Under the pieces are notes generated by a model. The model was not told the DNA's origin. It saw only the letters and a program-made list of their open reading frames with translations, and ran no database searches. The translations under genes and the position numbers were made by a program. 64,000 nucleotides of DNA from Capitella teleta (taxonomy: Eukaryota > Annelida > Polychaeta > Capitellidae): positions 26,385-90,384 of the forward strand of contig KB309474.1 in the NCBI GenBank assembly GCA_000328365.1, read 5' to 3'. Position 1 is the first letter of the stretch. Every line of letters begins with the position of its first letter. Shown here piece after piece: positions 10,311-22,900 of this stretch.

Positions 10311-10911
10311 GTACCTTATGGTCTGTGTAGGCAGCCGCCTCGAAACAGGAGCAATACTAAGGAGGCTAAGAAGTTTTGATAACATATAAGTACACATTAT
10401 GTAAGATTCGTCTGTTTCATTAATTTTATTCGCAAACAAACATGATCGAATGCAATATAAAAAATTATAGCGTAAAACGATTTTGCTCTAAAACGTCAGA
10501 CAACGTCATTGGACGACACAGTCATAACGCTCACAAGTCATTTACATGCATGCTCATAACTCAATTGAAGTTGTAATCATAACAGTATTCTATCTTATGT
10601 AATACTTATATAATTTCAACAAACAACGAGCACACGTATGGATGTAAGGCATATAGCCACTGAGATACATTAGTCAATACTTCATGGAAATCTGTCAAAA
10701 GTTCAATTCGAGGCTGAAGAAACAGAACACAACAGACACATAAATAACGAATAAATAACGAATCTGAAATGAACACGTTATGATCAACACAGAAACGCGC
10801 AAAGTGGAACGTTATGATCACGAGTCTTTTTTTTTCTTTCTTTCTTTCTTTCAAAATATCAATAATTGAAATATAATATTCAAAGATAAATACATATTAC
10901 AGATGTTGAAG

Positions 10912-13900
10912 TCATCTCGCGCACACTGAGGACACACACAGAGTGGCGATTAGAATAAGCGACGCTACATATTTCGGTTCGGCGTTCTTGTCGCCGCGGA
11001 CTGCGCCCGCCATGACGTTGCTTCCGGGGGTGTGGCTTGGGTGCGTCGGGGCAAAGGGACGCGTGGAGCGGGCGCCCACGGAGCTCGTCTCTGGTCTGAC
11101 CCACGACCCACCGTTCTCACACACGCGATTCAGATTGCCTGTGGTAATGATGAAGCACAAAGCAGAGCAAGACAAGCACTCACCACGAACAGAGTGAACT
11201 GCCATTTCGGACGACCCCGAATTCACTTTGCCGAAGTCTTTATTCGCTCCGCATTGACTGTGGTCAAGGAAATAACCGGACAGCCACGGTGTGCCCCATC
11301 GGCCCTTGTTATACCGAGTAGTGACCAACTGGAGGAGCAAACATAGCATATTAATTATCATATTTGCTCCGATGTAGTCACCCAGCATCTTCTTGAGCTG
11401 TCTCTTTTGTTGGCGTCTTGCGTAATCACAACTTTGGTGTCTGCGCTCATGTCCACGCTCACAATACACGTGAATTCTGCAATTGAGACATTATTTTGTT
11501 ATAACAACGTCAAGCTTTCTATTCGTGTTCATTCCATTTCTTTCAGATCAGCGCGGATTCAAAACTCGACTTCAAGAAACCAAAGAGCTTTGAACAACTC
11601 CATGTCCTACTTTTCTCTGGATCCTTCCGGCAATTCCAGTTTTCTAAAGTCAACTCTGACGCTGCCGTGCACTGCTTGGTGTTCCAATCCGAGATGGATC
11701 CCTCGCACTTTGTTCCATCGGGATACGTGATATTGACGTGGAGCCAGCCGCTTAGGCCACACCCCTCATGCGCATGCTCCTTGGCTAGAACAAAATATAC
11801 GGTCAACGTCTAACATTTCGCTTTCAATGGAAGTGACACAAAAGCGTAATTTACGTAGTAAGACTTTGTAATCAGCACTTCTGATGCGGTCTTTCAATGG
11901 AGAAGGATCGTCCACAAATGCACAGAGACCAAAGGACCTGTCCATCGCGTTGCTCTGAGCTGAAATGAACAACGTCAAGCAAAGAACGACCCCAGCCCAT
12001 CTTCCACTCACACATGCGATACAACAGAGCCCGCCCACTTCTTCGGAATTGTAAACAAGTAAACTTCGGTCGACTGAAATGCGCACATGTACATTTCGTT
12101 TCTGTGCTAATTCCAAGTACTCACCACCCATTCTTGTAAACTGACATCATCTTAAAGAGGTCACGTGACCAGTGTTTGCTTTTGCAGATGAAGGAGCCAA
12201 GAGAAGAGAATGCGATGTTTCCCGCGCCAATCGCCACCCTCTCAATGGCGTCACTAGCAACCATCAGCCACTCGCCTCGGTGGGCTTCGGGGAACTCGCA
12301 CTCCGACACCATTGATGGCACAAAGCCTGCAAAATCCATAGAGCCTAGAAAGTAGGAAAAAAGACCTCTTCTGACGTCACCATCCCTCGGCGTTGCTATG
12401 GATACTACACGTGTACTAATTATTAAGGTTTAACAAAGCGCGAGCGTAAACATGCAGCGAAACCTTGGGTTTGGCACTGGATATTAGTTTAATATATACA
12501 ATCTCTGATCAGGGACTCAGGCCATTTTAGATCTCATCTACGGAGTCATTTGATGGTCGGATCGCCGTCAGCGAGTTTTCGGCGATGAAGTTACAACAGA
12601 CCTCGTGAACTATTCGGATACATTATCAGAAGCCTAATTATTTTCACCCTTTTTCCAAAAAGTAACTCGGTTTGGCAAAGAAAGATGAAAATGATGGATT
12701 TGGATCGAACTTTGTGCTCGACCAATTTTCGCCAACTATGAAGTCACAAACTACGCCACTGTGCGTTATCACGTGGATTACGTGGTGATTGTTGTTGATT
12801 GTTGTTGATTAAAGAAATGCGTTAAATGTAAACAAGTTATAATACGGTAATTTTGCATATACTTAATAAACGAAAGTCAGGGTTGTATGGGCGCTTTAAT
12901 GAGACAAACATTACACAAAGGCCAGCAAGCAATGAAATGTCAAAACTCTGTTCATTGACAATGGATCTCGTCTTCCTCGCTCAGCGCCATCGTCGCTGCA
13001 CTCGGGAGGATGGCCGAGAGTTGTAAAGGTATTGTAAATTGGTTTATACACTGCAATTAACTTGAAACATGAGACATTGTCAGACGACTAAAACACGAAT
13101 TCACACTGAGTAAAATCTCTCAATTCTATGAAATACGATTTCGGTAAATATAACATAGTCTATAGGCCAACCGGGACTATATCTGGTATCGGCTCAAGAG
13201 AGTGTGTGTGAGTGCAGTTACAACACACTTAAAACCTTGTACATAAAACCAAAGGCTGAAAACCATATGTGAGAAGCTGAATCAATGAAATGTGTCTGTA
13301 TTCCTTTGGGAAATGATACTCTTTGAGTGCACATCCCGAGGTTTCACTGCACGCTTCAAACACAACCGGAGGGAAAGGGTTCTTGACTCGAGGGTGGTTA
13401 ATAAACGATAACAAGTAATGTCTACAAAAGAAATACAAAGAAATGCACAAACATAGAAGAATCAACTCAGCAACAATACCGATTGGCGTTCTGCTGACAT
13501 TGCAACTGCATCTTAACCGCTTAATATGAACACCGCTCTTCCTTGTTTGCATTGCACCAAGTGTGAAAAATGGCAATTTACTCGACAAATATTGTTGATG
13601 CCTCATAGGAACTATGCCAACGTTTTGCAAAACTGTGTTCGAAAAAAAGAGAGCTTTGTACAACACCGAAATGTCTGCTATGGAAACAACTTAGAGGCAG
13701 TCTCTGTGTGTACATAAGTGCAATGCATAACAACCTGATATTATTTGAACACACAGAGCTTTCCAGTTTTCAATTGAACAATAAATCTTGAATGTGCCAC
13801 AATGCAAACAAGGTAGGATTAACATCACCACAAGAGAGGAAAGCCACTCACCACACAACCCACAAGATTTCTTGCAGAAGCTAGCATACTTGTGCCATGA

Positions 13901-15584
13901 CTCGCTTGTGCACCAGCCTTTCCTGGCAAATGACTCACATTCCGGTCCTTCGTCATAACATACCTCACTGTCGACTAAACGAGCAAAATAACCGACTGCG
14001 ACCGAAGTGACTCACTTGTCTTCGAGAGCTGAAGATGAACAGCTTTTAACGAAGCAATGTCCGGAGATTCGAAATCATCAGACAACGGAGTGACGGCATG
14101 GAGATAAAGCGTTGCTTCTGTCTCGATCAGATTCGGAAGATCTCTGGGATACACCTGTAAACAACCCAGGTAAATAAGGAATACTCAGATGCAACGCTGG
14201 GCAATACCAAGGTGTATCTTGGCAGAGACGCAGCTTCCCCTAAAAGAAGGAAAACCTGGCCTTGTTCTTCCCAGGAACCTCTGCTGTAGAGCTGAATGTC
14301 TGAAAAAAAGAAAATGGTTACTTAAGATTCAGTACTGTCCATAATTTAGACCCTATTTGAATGAGTACAACTTTAACTAGCACGATTTACTCACTTTCGA
14401 CTGATCCCGGAAAGAAACTACAGGAACTTTCTGGAAAAGAGAAGCGAAGTCCCTCTCCGCGAATGCATTCGCTCTCCATCCTAGACGGCCGCCACTGATG
14501 TCTGCACATCTGAGAAAGAAACACAATTAAATCCATCGTATTGTTCGATTTAATATCTCATAAATATAATCACCTTCTTTTGGCCATCGACAAAGGCTCG
14601 GAAATTGTAGCCGCCTTCGAACGGGAGGTAGTTCCATGACTGCTTCGAGGGAACTGCCAGGGAGAGTGCACTCCATCAAATTATGCCAACTTTGTGGGAT
14701 TCACAAATGTATTGTGCTCAAATCCCTGTTGTTTTTTGTTTTTTTTTTTTTTGTCATTGTATATTCAACCACAAGTAGGTATACAGCGTTTGGGATAGTT
14801 CTAGACATCACTAGACAAACTAAAATCCATACCGATCAATGCAAATTGAGTGCTGTATATTAGGTAATTAAAGATATAGCTAACTATAGATGTTACGTAA
14901 TTCCCAAACGAAGGCGATTAGACGTCACTTACTCATCCATGGCCAGGGGTTTCGGACGAGGGCCTTGTCGAAACACAGCGTATCCACATTAATGGCAGCG
15001 GGAACAGCTGGAGACGAAATCAATGCATTACAACAACAACAATGAAAATTGTGTTCAAGAAGATAAACTGCAAACACTGACACTTCTCCACTTGCACTAT
15101 GCCTTCTTGGCGCTCCCAGAACTTGATGCACGCAAACCACGTCTCCCTAAACAGACAATGTTATTTTCTGGTTGATTCAATTAGCCTTGATTGAGTAACA
15201 GACTGACGTGTCTCTCCTGATCTGGACTCGCAGCTTGCCTCCTGCTTCCTCAGTCAAACATTGCATATTTTCAACCAGCTCCTTCGTCTCACAAGGAGAC
15301 GATGAACCATTGCTGGCGCAAGACCATGTTTCGATCACTGTTCGTTTGACTACAATCTCTTGATATGATGACGCGCGCTTTAAGTTGTCTGAGTAGAGTG
15401 TTCTTGTGATCCATGTTCCGTTTAAGCTGCCTGCCTGTCTGCCCCACATGTATTGGGGGAACCTACAGTAGTCTTGGCACAGGAGACCTTCAATCACAGC
15501 GATAATTATACATCAATAATTCATATTTTGCATCTCACCGGGCAGGGCAAACAGCAGTAACGGAATGAACAACGTCTCCATCAT
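10912..15584 (-). CDS. Secreted or GPI-anchored DUF7042/7043/7044-group protein with a ShKT domain, 16 exons, 674 aa
   Basis: Exons on the minus strand: join(10912..11138, 11184..11328, 11382..11476, 11611..11784, 11855..11959, 12012..12073, 12125..12326, 13852..13974, 14016..14154, 14208..14299, 14395..14509, 14574..14653, 14933..15007, 15082..15146, 15208..15487, 15539..15584). All junctions are GT-AG and every phase agrees, which is strong evidence for one gene. Residues 1-16 are a signal peptide. Cys-rich modules follow: CRFPQYMWG (DUF7044-like, 23-130), GGYNFRAF...RMESECIRGEG (DUF7043-like, about 165-260), a six-Cys ShKT domain (303-338), CEFPEAHRGEW (second DUF7044-like) and WLHVNITYPDGTKCEGSISD to RRCW (DUF7042-like, 465-551). 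The C-terminus is hydrophobic (653-672), suiting a GPI anchor or membrane tail. The function of this group is unknown. Family names are from memory. The acceptor at 12344 is an in-frame alternative for exon 10. Confidence 0.85.
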
Positions 15585-16070
15585 TGCAATCTGGAATAAT
15601 AATAAAAGAAATCACGAGAGATGCAATTACAGCAATGACCTCACATCTAAAACCGACACACAGCCCAATGCCAATTGATCTGTTTCAATGCTTGGCTTAC
15701 AATTGACCAAATGATTGATTTGACTGCCGCGGATTGTCAACAGCAGTTGTATTCGACTGTTAATTGATAGAAGCCTTTGGGTACAGAGTACTTCCGTACC
15801 CTATGACGCCACTATTCAGCGATGAGTCAGTTGCCCTTAATTATGGGTATGAGCAATCACTCGCCCCCTCCCCGCAGATCATGCGGCATTCTTGGAAGCA
15901 AATTGAATTGACGATATTGCGAACCCTCAGAATGGTTAGCCTGGCTCAAGGCGCTTCCCTTCGCGATGACTGGCACATATGTTTAGGGCACACGTACCCG
16001 TGCCTCTACCAATTCAGTCATACATTTTTGAGGACGTAATTTCCAATTCTACACCGCATCTCCCTGCTGA

Positions 16071-16119
16071 TTAAAAAAAATAAAAATAAAAAATAAAATA
16101 AAAAATAAAAAATAATAAT
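16071..16119. repeat. A-rich TAAAA/TAAAAA microsatellite
   Basis: Degenerate tandem units of T followed by 3-6 A over about 49 bases. Confidence 0.75.
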
Positions 16120-16131
16120 CCATTGTAAGTC

Positions 16132-16145
16132 GTAACCATGGCAAC
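16132..16145. promoter_or_regulatory. RFX X-box (GTAACCATGGCAAC)
   Basis: The 14-mer fits the RFX consensus GTNRCC-N2-RGYAAC at every position. It lies 548 bases upstream of the minus-strand ATG at 15584 and 285 bases from a second copy. RFX factors drive ciliary genes in animals; the target gene here is not known. Confidence 0.5.
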
Positions 16146-16429
16146 TATGAATTATATAATTTTGCCCGCGCGTGTCGACAATGAATGTACGTGTACTCCC
16201 CACCCCTCCCCTCTCCCCACCCTTTCGTAGCTCGAAGACGTGTTTCTTACTCCTTGACGGATATATATTAAACTTCTGAATCAATGATCTCCATTCGACG
16301 TGTAAATTTGCGCACTGTGTATAGGAGCAGTGATTGTGAATGACGTCATCTGCCAGTGATAATGAGATGCAATAGCAGATTGGGGCAGCGGCAGAATGCC
16401 CCTATTGAAAGCATGGCGGCGCGGACGCA

Positions 16430-16443
16430 GTTGCCATGGGAAC
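16430..16443. promoter_or_regulatory. Second RFX X-box-like site (GTTGCCATGGGAAC)
   Basis: One mismatch from the palindromic X-box GTTGCCATGGCAAC. It sits in a GC-rich pocket (16415-16460). Confidence 0.45.
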
Positions 16444-19416
16444 ACGTCAGGCTGAATTCTCTGTAGAAGCCGTTCGAGAAGAATCGATCAGTTGATCAAC
16501 TTGCGAAGAAGAGGGTGTTTCTCATTACGTAATAGCATGTTCTTGCATTATCGCTGGTTGCTATTGTCGAAGGCGAAGAGCGGCAGTTTCTAAGCGAAAC
16601 GACGATGATTAGATACAGGGGTCACGAATCGGTCCACTGGGCTATGAATAGGTCAAGCCAATGAACAGCTTCTGAAGTCCCAAATGAATTCGGGTTAGAA
16701 CAGAAGGCGATGGTCAGATTTGTGCATCTGATTCCTGAGTTTGGAGTGGTGACCCCACGTGACACGATTTGGCTCAAGATTGGAGGGTGACCCTCAACTT
16801 CAGAGGCTACTAGTAGTTATGCAACGTCCCGACGCCAGTCAAGTGATAATGCTTAACATGTGATCAATTATTAGACGTGTGCGAAACTATAATTAATCCA
16901 GAATAGACATGTGTGATTTTGACGCCACAATTGTGCTATTTCTGCCTGAGACCAGCGCTCGCATGCAGAGCAATCCTCAGTGTTACGCGGCTTCTCTTAT
17001 TGTACTCAGGGTTTCAATTCGATTTGTTCTCCTTTCACCGATGAAAAGGTGAGAACAGTACAACCAAAAGGTGGGCTTCTCTTGCTTACATCTACCATAA
17101 AGAAATATAGCACACTGACGGCCTTCTATGTTGCTTGGGGCGGTGCACCATGGGGTCCAGAGTAAATAACCCCGGTCGACCAGCGCGGCGTTTTCACAGC
17201 TCCATCCATTCCATTCAGGTGACACGGACGCCAGAACAGAAGTTCAGGCCCTTCTTCTCTCTTAGTGCCGCATAACAGGACTTGGTGCATTGGTGTCTAA
17301 CGCAGGATAAAGAATCGGTAGATCCATCTATCAAAAGACCCAGGTTCCTGCTTCGGCTCCCAAAAAAACGCAATGAGTGTTGGTGGAAGCGTTAAATATA
17401 GCATTAAGAGTGCAGCTGGAAGGCGTCGTGACAGCACCCGACGGGAATCAAATTCACAATCATAACGTCCATCTCAATCGACGCGAGCACTTCCGCAATA
17501 CCTGTCAAGTTAAACGAGCGTTCTGCGTCCAAGAAGGCTCACTTTCACTCTCATCCGAAGCGATGTCATGTCATTCAGCACGAACACCTCTGCATCGCTA
17601 TTGTGCATTTTGATTGGCGCTGAGACAAATCGAGGCACGGCGTAAAGGAGCATTGTACAACTGGCCTCACTTTGAACGACAATGAAATATGAAGAATTAA
17701 ACAGAGACGTAAACAAGGAAAATTTTAAGCACAAATATAAATGATCACCATTGAGTTGTGCATGAGGCCACTGTAAAGTGCACTTGTACATACTGGTGTA
17801 AATAGTACATAGCATTATACTAGATTTTATATCTACTTGTTTCAGATTAAAGTGCAGCGTTGCGCTTCCCACACTTCCACCTCATCTCACAACCCCCCCC
17901 CCTCTCCCCACCCCTTCAACCTAATCCCAAAACAGACTTCAAGTGAGCCGAAATCCCTTTCATCAGCGGGCGGAATGTCAGGCAATTTGAGATCACCTTC
18001 CAGCACACGTGGTCCCTCGCAGATGGCTGCAATCCCAGAACGATCGCCTTACTGTTAGCTTTAGTGACCACCAGCAACACAGAAAGCGCAAAGACCCTTC
18101 AACACAGGGAACGTCCAATTGCACTTGTGAGACGGCGGTGTCCTAGGGCGAGGCGAGCTCCTTGCGATGCATGAGTTGCTGTGGGGCAGATCGGTTTCTT
18201 CATCAGAAGTTGCTTCAGGCTGAACCAAGAGGATAATGAGCGATGAAGAAGCAGCGATTAGCCATGACTTACGAGGTCTCTACTCGTGTCGATTTCAGCA
18301 ACACGTCCAACTGCGGCGCGAATTGTATTAAGAGGCTTACTCTGTGCTCCAATTATGTTGCGTCACGTTTGAAAGTTGCATGAAATAGATGGTACGCTGG
18401 AGTTATGTGGAGGCAGCTTGCATCTGTGCACAAGTGTAGATTTCTTGATGATGTCACCTTCACTGTGCTGTTAATTGGATATCCAATATCGTTGATTTCA
18501 TCACGAGTACAGATATATTAAACCGCAAAAGAGACATTGTTAAAGTAGCCGCATTCTCGAGTTAATCAATTACCAGGGTCGCGACTAAGTACCCCACGGT
18601 ACAATGTGGAAAAAAATATAATGCATTGCACGTTTGTGTCCTTTAAATATTGCAGCATTTTCCAACATCGTTCATCTCATTCCCCCAGCGGCCAGAATAA
18701 GGAGTCCAAAAACTGACTCCGCATGGCCGGTCTAAGAATAAACGCTCACTGTATATATACATTTGAAAAGCAAACAAATCGGTTTGCATTATGTTAGAAT
18801 ATTATATGTCGAAATCATAAACACAATCAGGCATAATGAACACCCTTCATTACTCATGGAAAGCAACAATAGCCTCTTGATATAAACTACATGTATATGC
18901 AGCGACTGCACAATACAAATGGCCCCTAAAAAGTAGTGCTGACAAATTTATCGCATGGCTTATTCATCCCATGACGCAGATCCTCATTCATTTCGTCTCT
19001 AGTACCTCACTTCATATACACACAGCTTGTTCCCTTCACATTCTCAATTTCACTGAGTCGCTGAGTATCCATCATATTCTTCTGGTGCTCAGTTGACATC
19101 GACGCTAGTGTTGGATTTACTGAACAATGAGACCGAAACAGGCCTTGAATGGGGCAGCGATAAAATTGGATATCTCTGAGCTAAACGCGACAGACACCAC
19201 GGGCGGTAACGCAATTGAGGTGACATTGAACAGGACGTTGTCTGAAGTCATGATGGAATGGAATGCATAGTGCTGAATTACAACCCAATTGGGCATAAAC
19301 CTCATGAATTTTGTACATGCCGACCAAGGCTAATGAATGTCATTGTGGTGATCGCCACAACTGACTCTGTTATTTATATTCACCGTTTAATAGTACAATG
19401 ACGTCTATATATTCCG

Positions 19417-19446
<30 letters not shown>
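19417..19446. repeat. A30 homopolymer
   Basis: An uninterrupted A run followed by an A-rich CAAA stretch. It may be the relic of a retrocopy tail. Confidence 0.75.
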
Positions 19447-19447
<1 letters not shown>

Positions 19448-19593
19448 AAACAAAAACAAGTTTACATGTTTTAACTAACAGCTGACATATACAGCCTTAC
19501 AAGGTAGATTATGAGCCGGGTGATGACGCAAGAGATAATCTTGTCGTCTATACTTTCACCAAGAAGGTCTCTTGACCAGTCTCCTCATCTTAC

Positions 19594-19689
19594 CCCAAGA
19601 CAGGATGATTTCTGAGCAAGACTTTCCCTCGTTCTTCTGAGGTCTCTCTTGCGTTCACCTCTTACAGGCACGCTATCGATTGAGGGCAT
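19594..19689 (-). CDS. Candidate first coding exon (32 codons) of an unidentified gene
   Basis: The minus strand has an ATG at 19689 and 32 open codons reading MPSIDSVPVRGERKRDLRRT and on to SCLG, ending at a good donor (GGG|GTAAGA). Two NRF-1-like sites lie 190-250 bases upstream, consistent with a promoter. No downstream exon was found within the next 4 kb, so the call is tentative. Confidence 0.25.
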
Positions 19690-19877
19690 TGATTGAGGGT
19701 AATTGGGCATATGTAATGAGCTGTTTGTTTGTTTCGCCTCGCCTTCCTGTCCCGACTTCAGCGTTTCCCTTCTTCAGATCGATCGCATGAACATCTTTTG
19801 TCTGAAAACTTCAGAAAACAGACAGAGAAAGTCTTTTGTATTTAGTCACGCGAACACTTTTGTTGTTTGATTGGATT

Positions 19878-19948
19878 TGCGCCTGCGCGGAACATCCAGA
19901 CCGGAGAACAATCTCTCGGCACTCGGTTGTTGTTTTTACGCATGCGCA
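19878..19948 (-). promoter_or_regulatory. Pair of NRF-1-like sites
   Basis: TGCGCCTGCGCG at 19878-19889 and TACGCATGCGCA at 19937-19948 each differ from the NRF-1 consensus by one base. Paired NRF-1 sites are typical of TATA-less promoters. Confidence 0.35.
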
Positions 19949-22900
19949 GCGAATCTGAATAGCTGGTAATTAGTTTACACATGCAAATGGTTGTCATGAA
20001 TAACTTAATGGCGATGCGGCCAGAAATGACCCCATTTGCAGCACAATTAAGCGAGGCTGATTGGGAATGATATATCGCAACGAAATGAACACCGTGAGAT
20101 GAACAGCGATGCTGAGAATCACGAATGAATTTTTTACTTTGTTTTAGGAAATCTTTGAAAGGACCGTCTGCATGGATTTCGTGATCGATATTAATTTTTC
20201 ATTAATTACGTTTCAGTGACACTCGCTATATATTTCCCCGGTATATTTAATCCACACGATAAATGCGTGCAATTCTCGGAAATAAATGCGAGCAAGTGTA
20301 GCATGAGGTGCCTGGACTCACTGGACGGCAAAACAGCGCCATAATAGAACCCTTGATTTAAGGCTGACAATATTCCAATCTCGTAAACAGAATCACGCCA
20401 CAGATATTGTGCTGCCGAATTATACCTCATCAGTTCTGTAACAATAATATATACATCTATGTTGTGCCTAAAGCGAAATCACTGACTGTACATATACAGC
20501 ATCCAATAGAATGTTTACCAATCAAACAAAATTGAATTGAGAATCGCGGAATATTTGAAACAATGTAATGCGCGTCTATATCATGCAAGCACGATTCATT
20601 TGTGCAATTTGGAATCGGACTTAAAGTCAGATTTATCGGCTTGTCAATGATACGCAAAGAAGTTGATACATGCAACAGGAAAGGAAGATCATGACTTTAA
20701 ATCCGAGTGTGAAATTGTGAAACTCCGCATTATGCATTCACATTGCATAACAATTACAACCACAAGATACAAACTGTACAGCAGACTTACTCAACGTGAA
20801 GTTGCTCAACTTTAAAAAAGTACATAACTCACCGATCTCGTTAAACAGAAAACGAAATATCCTGACCTCACGCCCAGTCCGTGTATATGCAAAAGTGTAT
20901 CCGAGCGGACAGAGGAGGCGACAAATCCCCGAAGATGCGCAGAGAGAAGAGAGCTAACCGCAGATGCGATCATTGATTAGCGAGCGAATCGGGTCTTGGT
21001 CCACGTGGCGTCGTCCTCAGCACTCCTTCCGCGCAAATGGATTATCATTGCGAGCGTCCTGGCTCCATCCGCCATGAACAAATAGTTCCTGCGCGCGTAG
21101 GAATTCCACAATAGCGCTCGTTAAGTTGGGAAGTTGCGTTATACTTGATTCAATTTCATATTTGGGGGAGGGGGGGTGCATGTGCGCTGAGTATGATGCA
21201 GCTAATGATGCACAAATTGCTAGAAGGTCAATCAAAAATTTCAATGATGAATTTGTGATCAATTTTTGATCTGAATGGACGAAATAAAACATCCCAGTTA
21301 ATAATGAAATTAAGGGTTTTTATTTTTGGCTTATTTTTAGCCCGTAAAGAATTAATTAAATTGCAAATGAAACAAAACACTGTAACAGTATGAAATGCAG
21401 AAGATCCGACATACTACAGATGACATGAACATCATCATCAGCTGCAATATGACATAATTAAAACATAGGGCTATAGCCATAAGCCAGCATTACGCTGAAA
21501 ACAACCACGCCGATTGAAGGCATCGGTTGATGAGGTGAGATACACGGGAGGGGGAAGGGTATGTGACGCAAGTGCCTCAATTATACATGCATCTTGAGAC
21601 CCTAGTGCGAATTATGACCCTACCCCTCTCAAAGTCAGAACCAAAAAAAAAAGAAGCTCCGAGAATTCTCTTTGATGTTCTGTTTGTGCTTGAGAATATT
21701 TCTTCTTGGAAGACAATGAAAGGTTTGCTTCATGTTTTATTTAATCGCACAATGAGACATTGTCTTGCAACGTATAATAATACGGTATAAAAAAAGTCAA
21801 GTAGGACAAATATCACTGTAGACTTCGAGTGTGAGGAGGTTTTGGGAATATTGTTTGATGTTCACATTTGTAACAGATTTAGCTTCCTTTTATAGTGATT
21901 GTAATTGAATGCTTGCAATTGAAATTGCATTTTTAACTTCACAATTTAAGACTCGCAGATTAATGATTTTCATACAAGTCCATGTATGTATGTGCGGTAG
22001 CAATAACAAATTAGAGATTGCGTGGCTGTTGATCAAACGGGACATCATCATGCTTTCAGTCAGGCGAAAGTTACTCAGTAATCGATACACGGAAGTCATC
22101 GATCTGTACATGAAAGATCGAAGGACGTTGATTGGATTTTCCATGGGAAACCCCCGGTCGATTGTCAGTTGGGGGAGTTGACACGCACTTATGTGCTCAT
22201 ACTTGTGGGCTGACCCTTATACTAGGTCCTGCAGAACCCCCCAAAAAACTTTCAAGGTTGAATAAGATCAAAGCTTGTAAGGCATGAAATCGCTCTCACT
22301 GAGTTTATGGGATGGATGAACTTTATTTTATAGAAACAACACAGAACGAATAATTATGATAAAATGCATGATCGGGTTGACGCAACATAAGCAAATAAAC
22401 CTTCCAGCATCGGCCGTAAAGTATTTTGATGTTTTGCAACCGTTTCATATAAGTTGTTAATTCCAGGTATAGTGTTATGTAACAACAAATTCGAAGATCA
22501 TGGCTGCAGACGCAGTAAGCCATAAACATCTCTTGATGTGAACACACCCAGCCCCAGTCGTCGTAGGTATTAAAGTAGAAGGGATTTTGGGTAAGAGGTT
22601 AAAACCTCGCCATATAGACACCAAAAAAACCAAACCAGTCACCATCAATACGTGACAATGAAAACACAAACCAAAAGTGCGATGAGCTAAGTTCGCGTGA
22701 GGTTGAACGGAGGCGGACATACCTCCTGGGGTTCAGGGCGCTTCGTCGACCCACATTCCTTCATCCGAGCAATAAAATTCGCGCGCATAGAAAGAGGAGA
22801 CCAGCGCGAGTAGAGGAAGCCATCCGTTACCGCAGAGCAGATATCACAACTGTCCGCTCGGCATAATGGCCGGATTTCTAATAATCACGTTATTACATGA

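Larger units (their letters stand above)
8929..10911. other. Intergenic DNA between the 343-aa gene and the DUF7042-group gene
   Basis: AT-rich and mostly featureless. It contains a T32 run at 9910-9941, a candidate internal exon at 10194-10310 and a CTTT microsatellite near 10831-10851. No clear poly(A) signal for either neighbour was found within 200 bases of their stops. Confidence 0.45.

Noticed and set aside
13229-13666. 145-codon minus-strand frame
   Set aside because: It lies inside the 1.5-kb intron of the DUF7042-group gene, has no compatible splice sites and no family resemblance.
16414-16470. Short ATG frame (MAARTQLPWEHVRLNSL) overlapping the second X-box
   Set aside because: Only 17 codons, no donor; it overlaps the factor site and is more likely promoter DNA.
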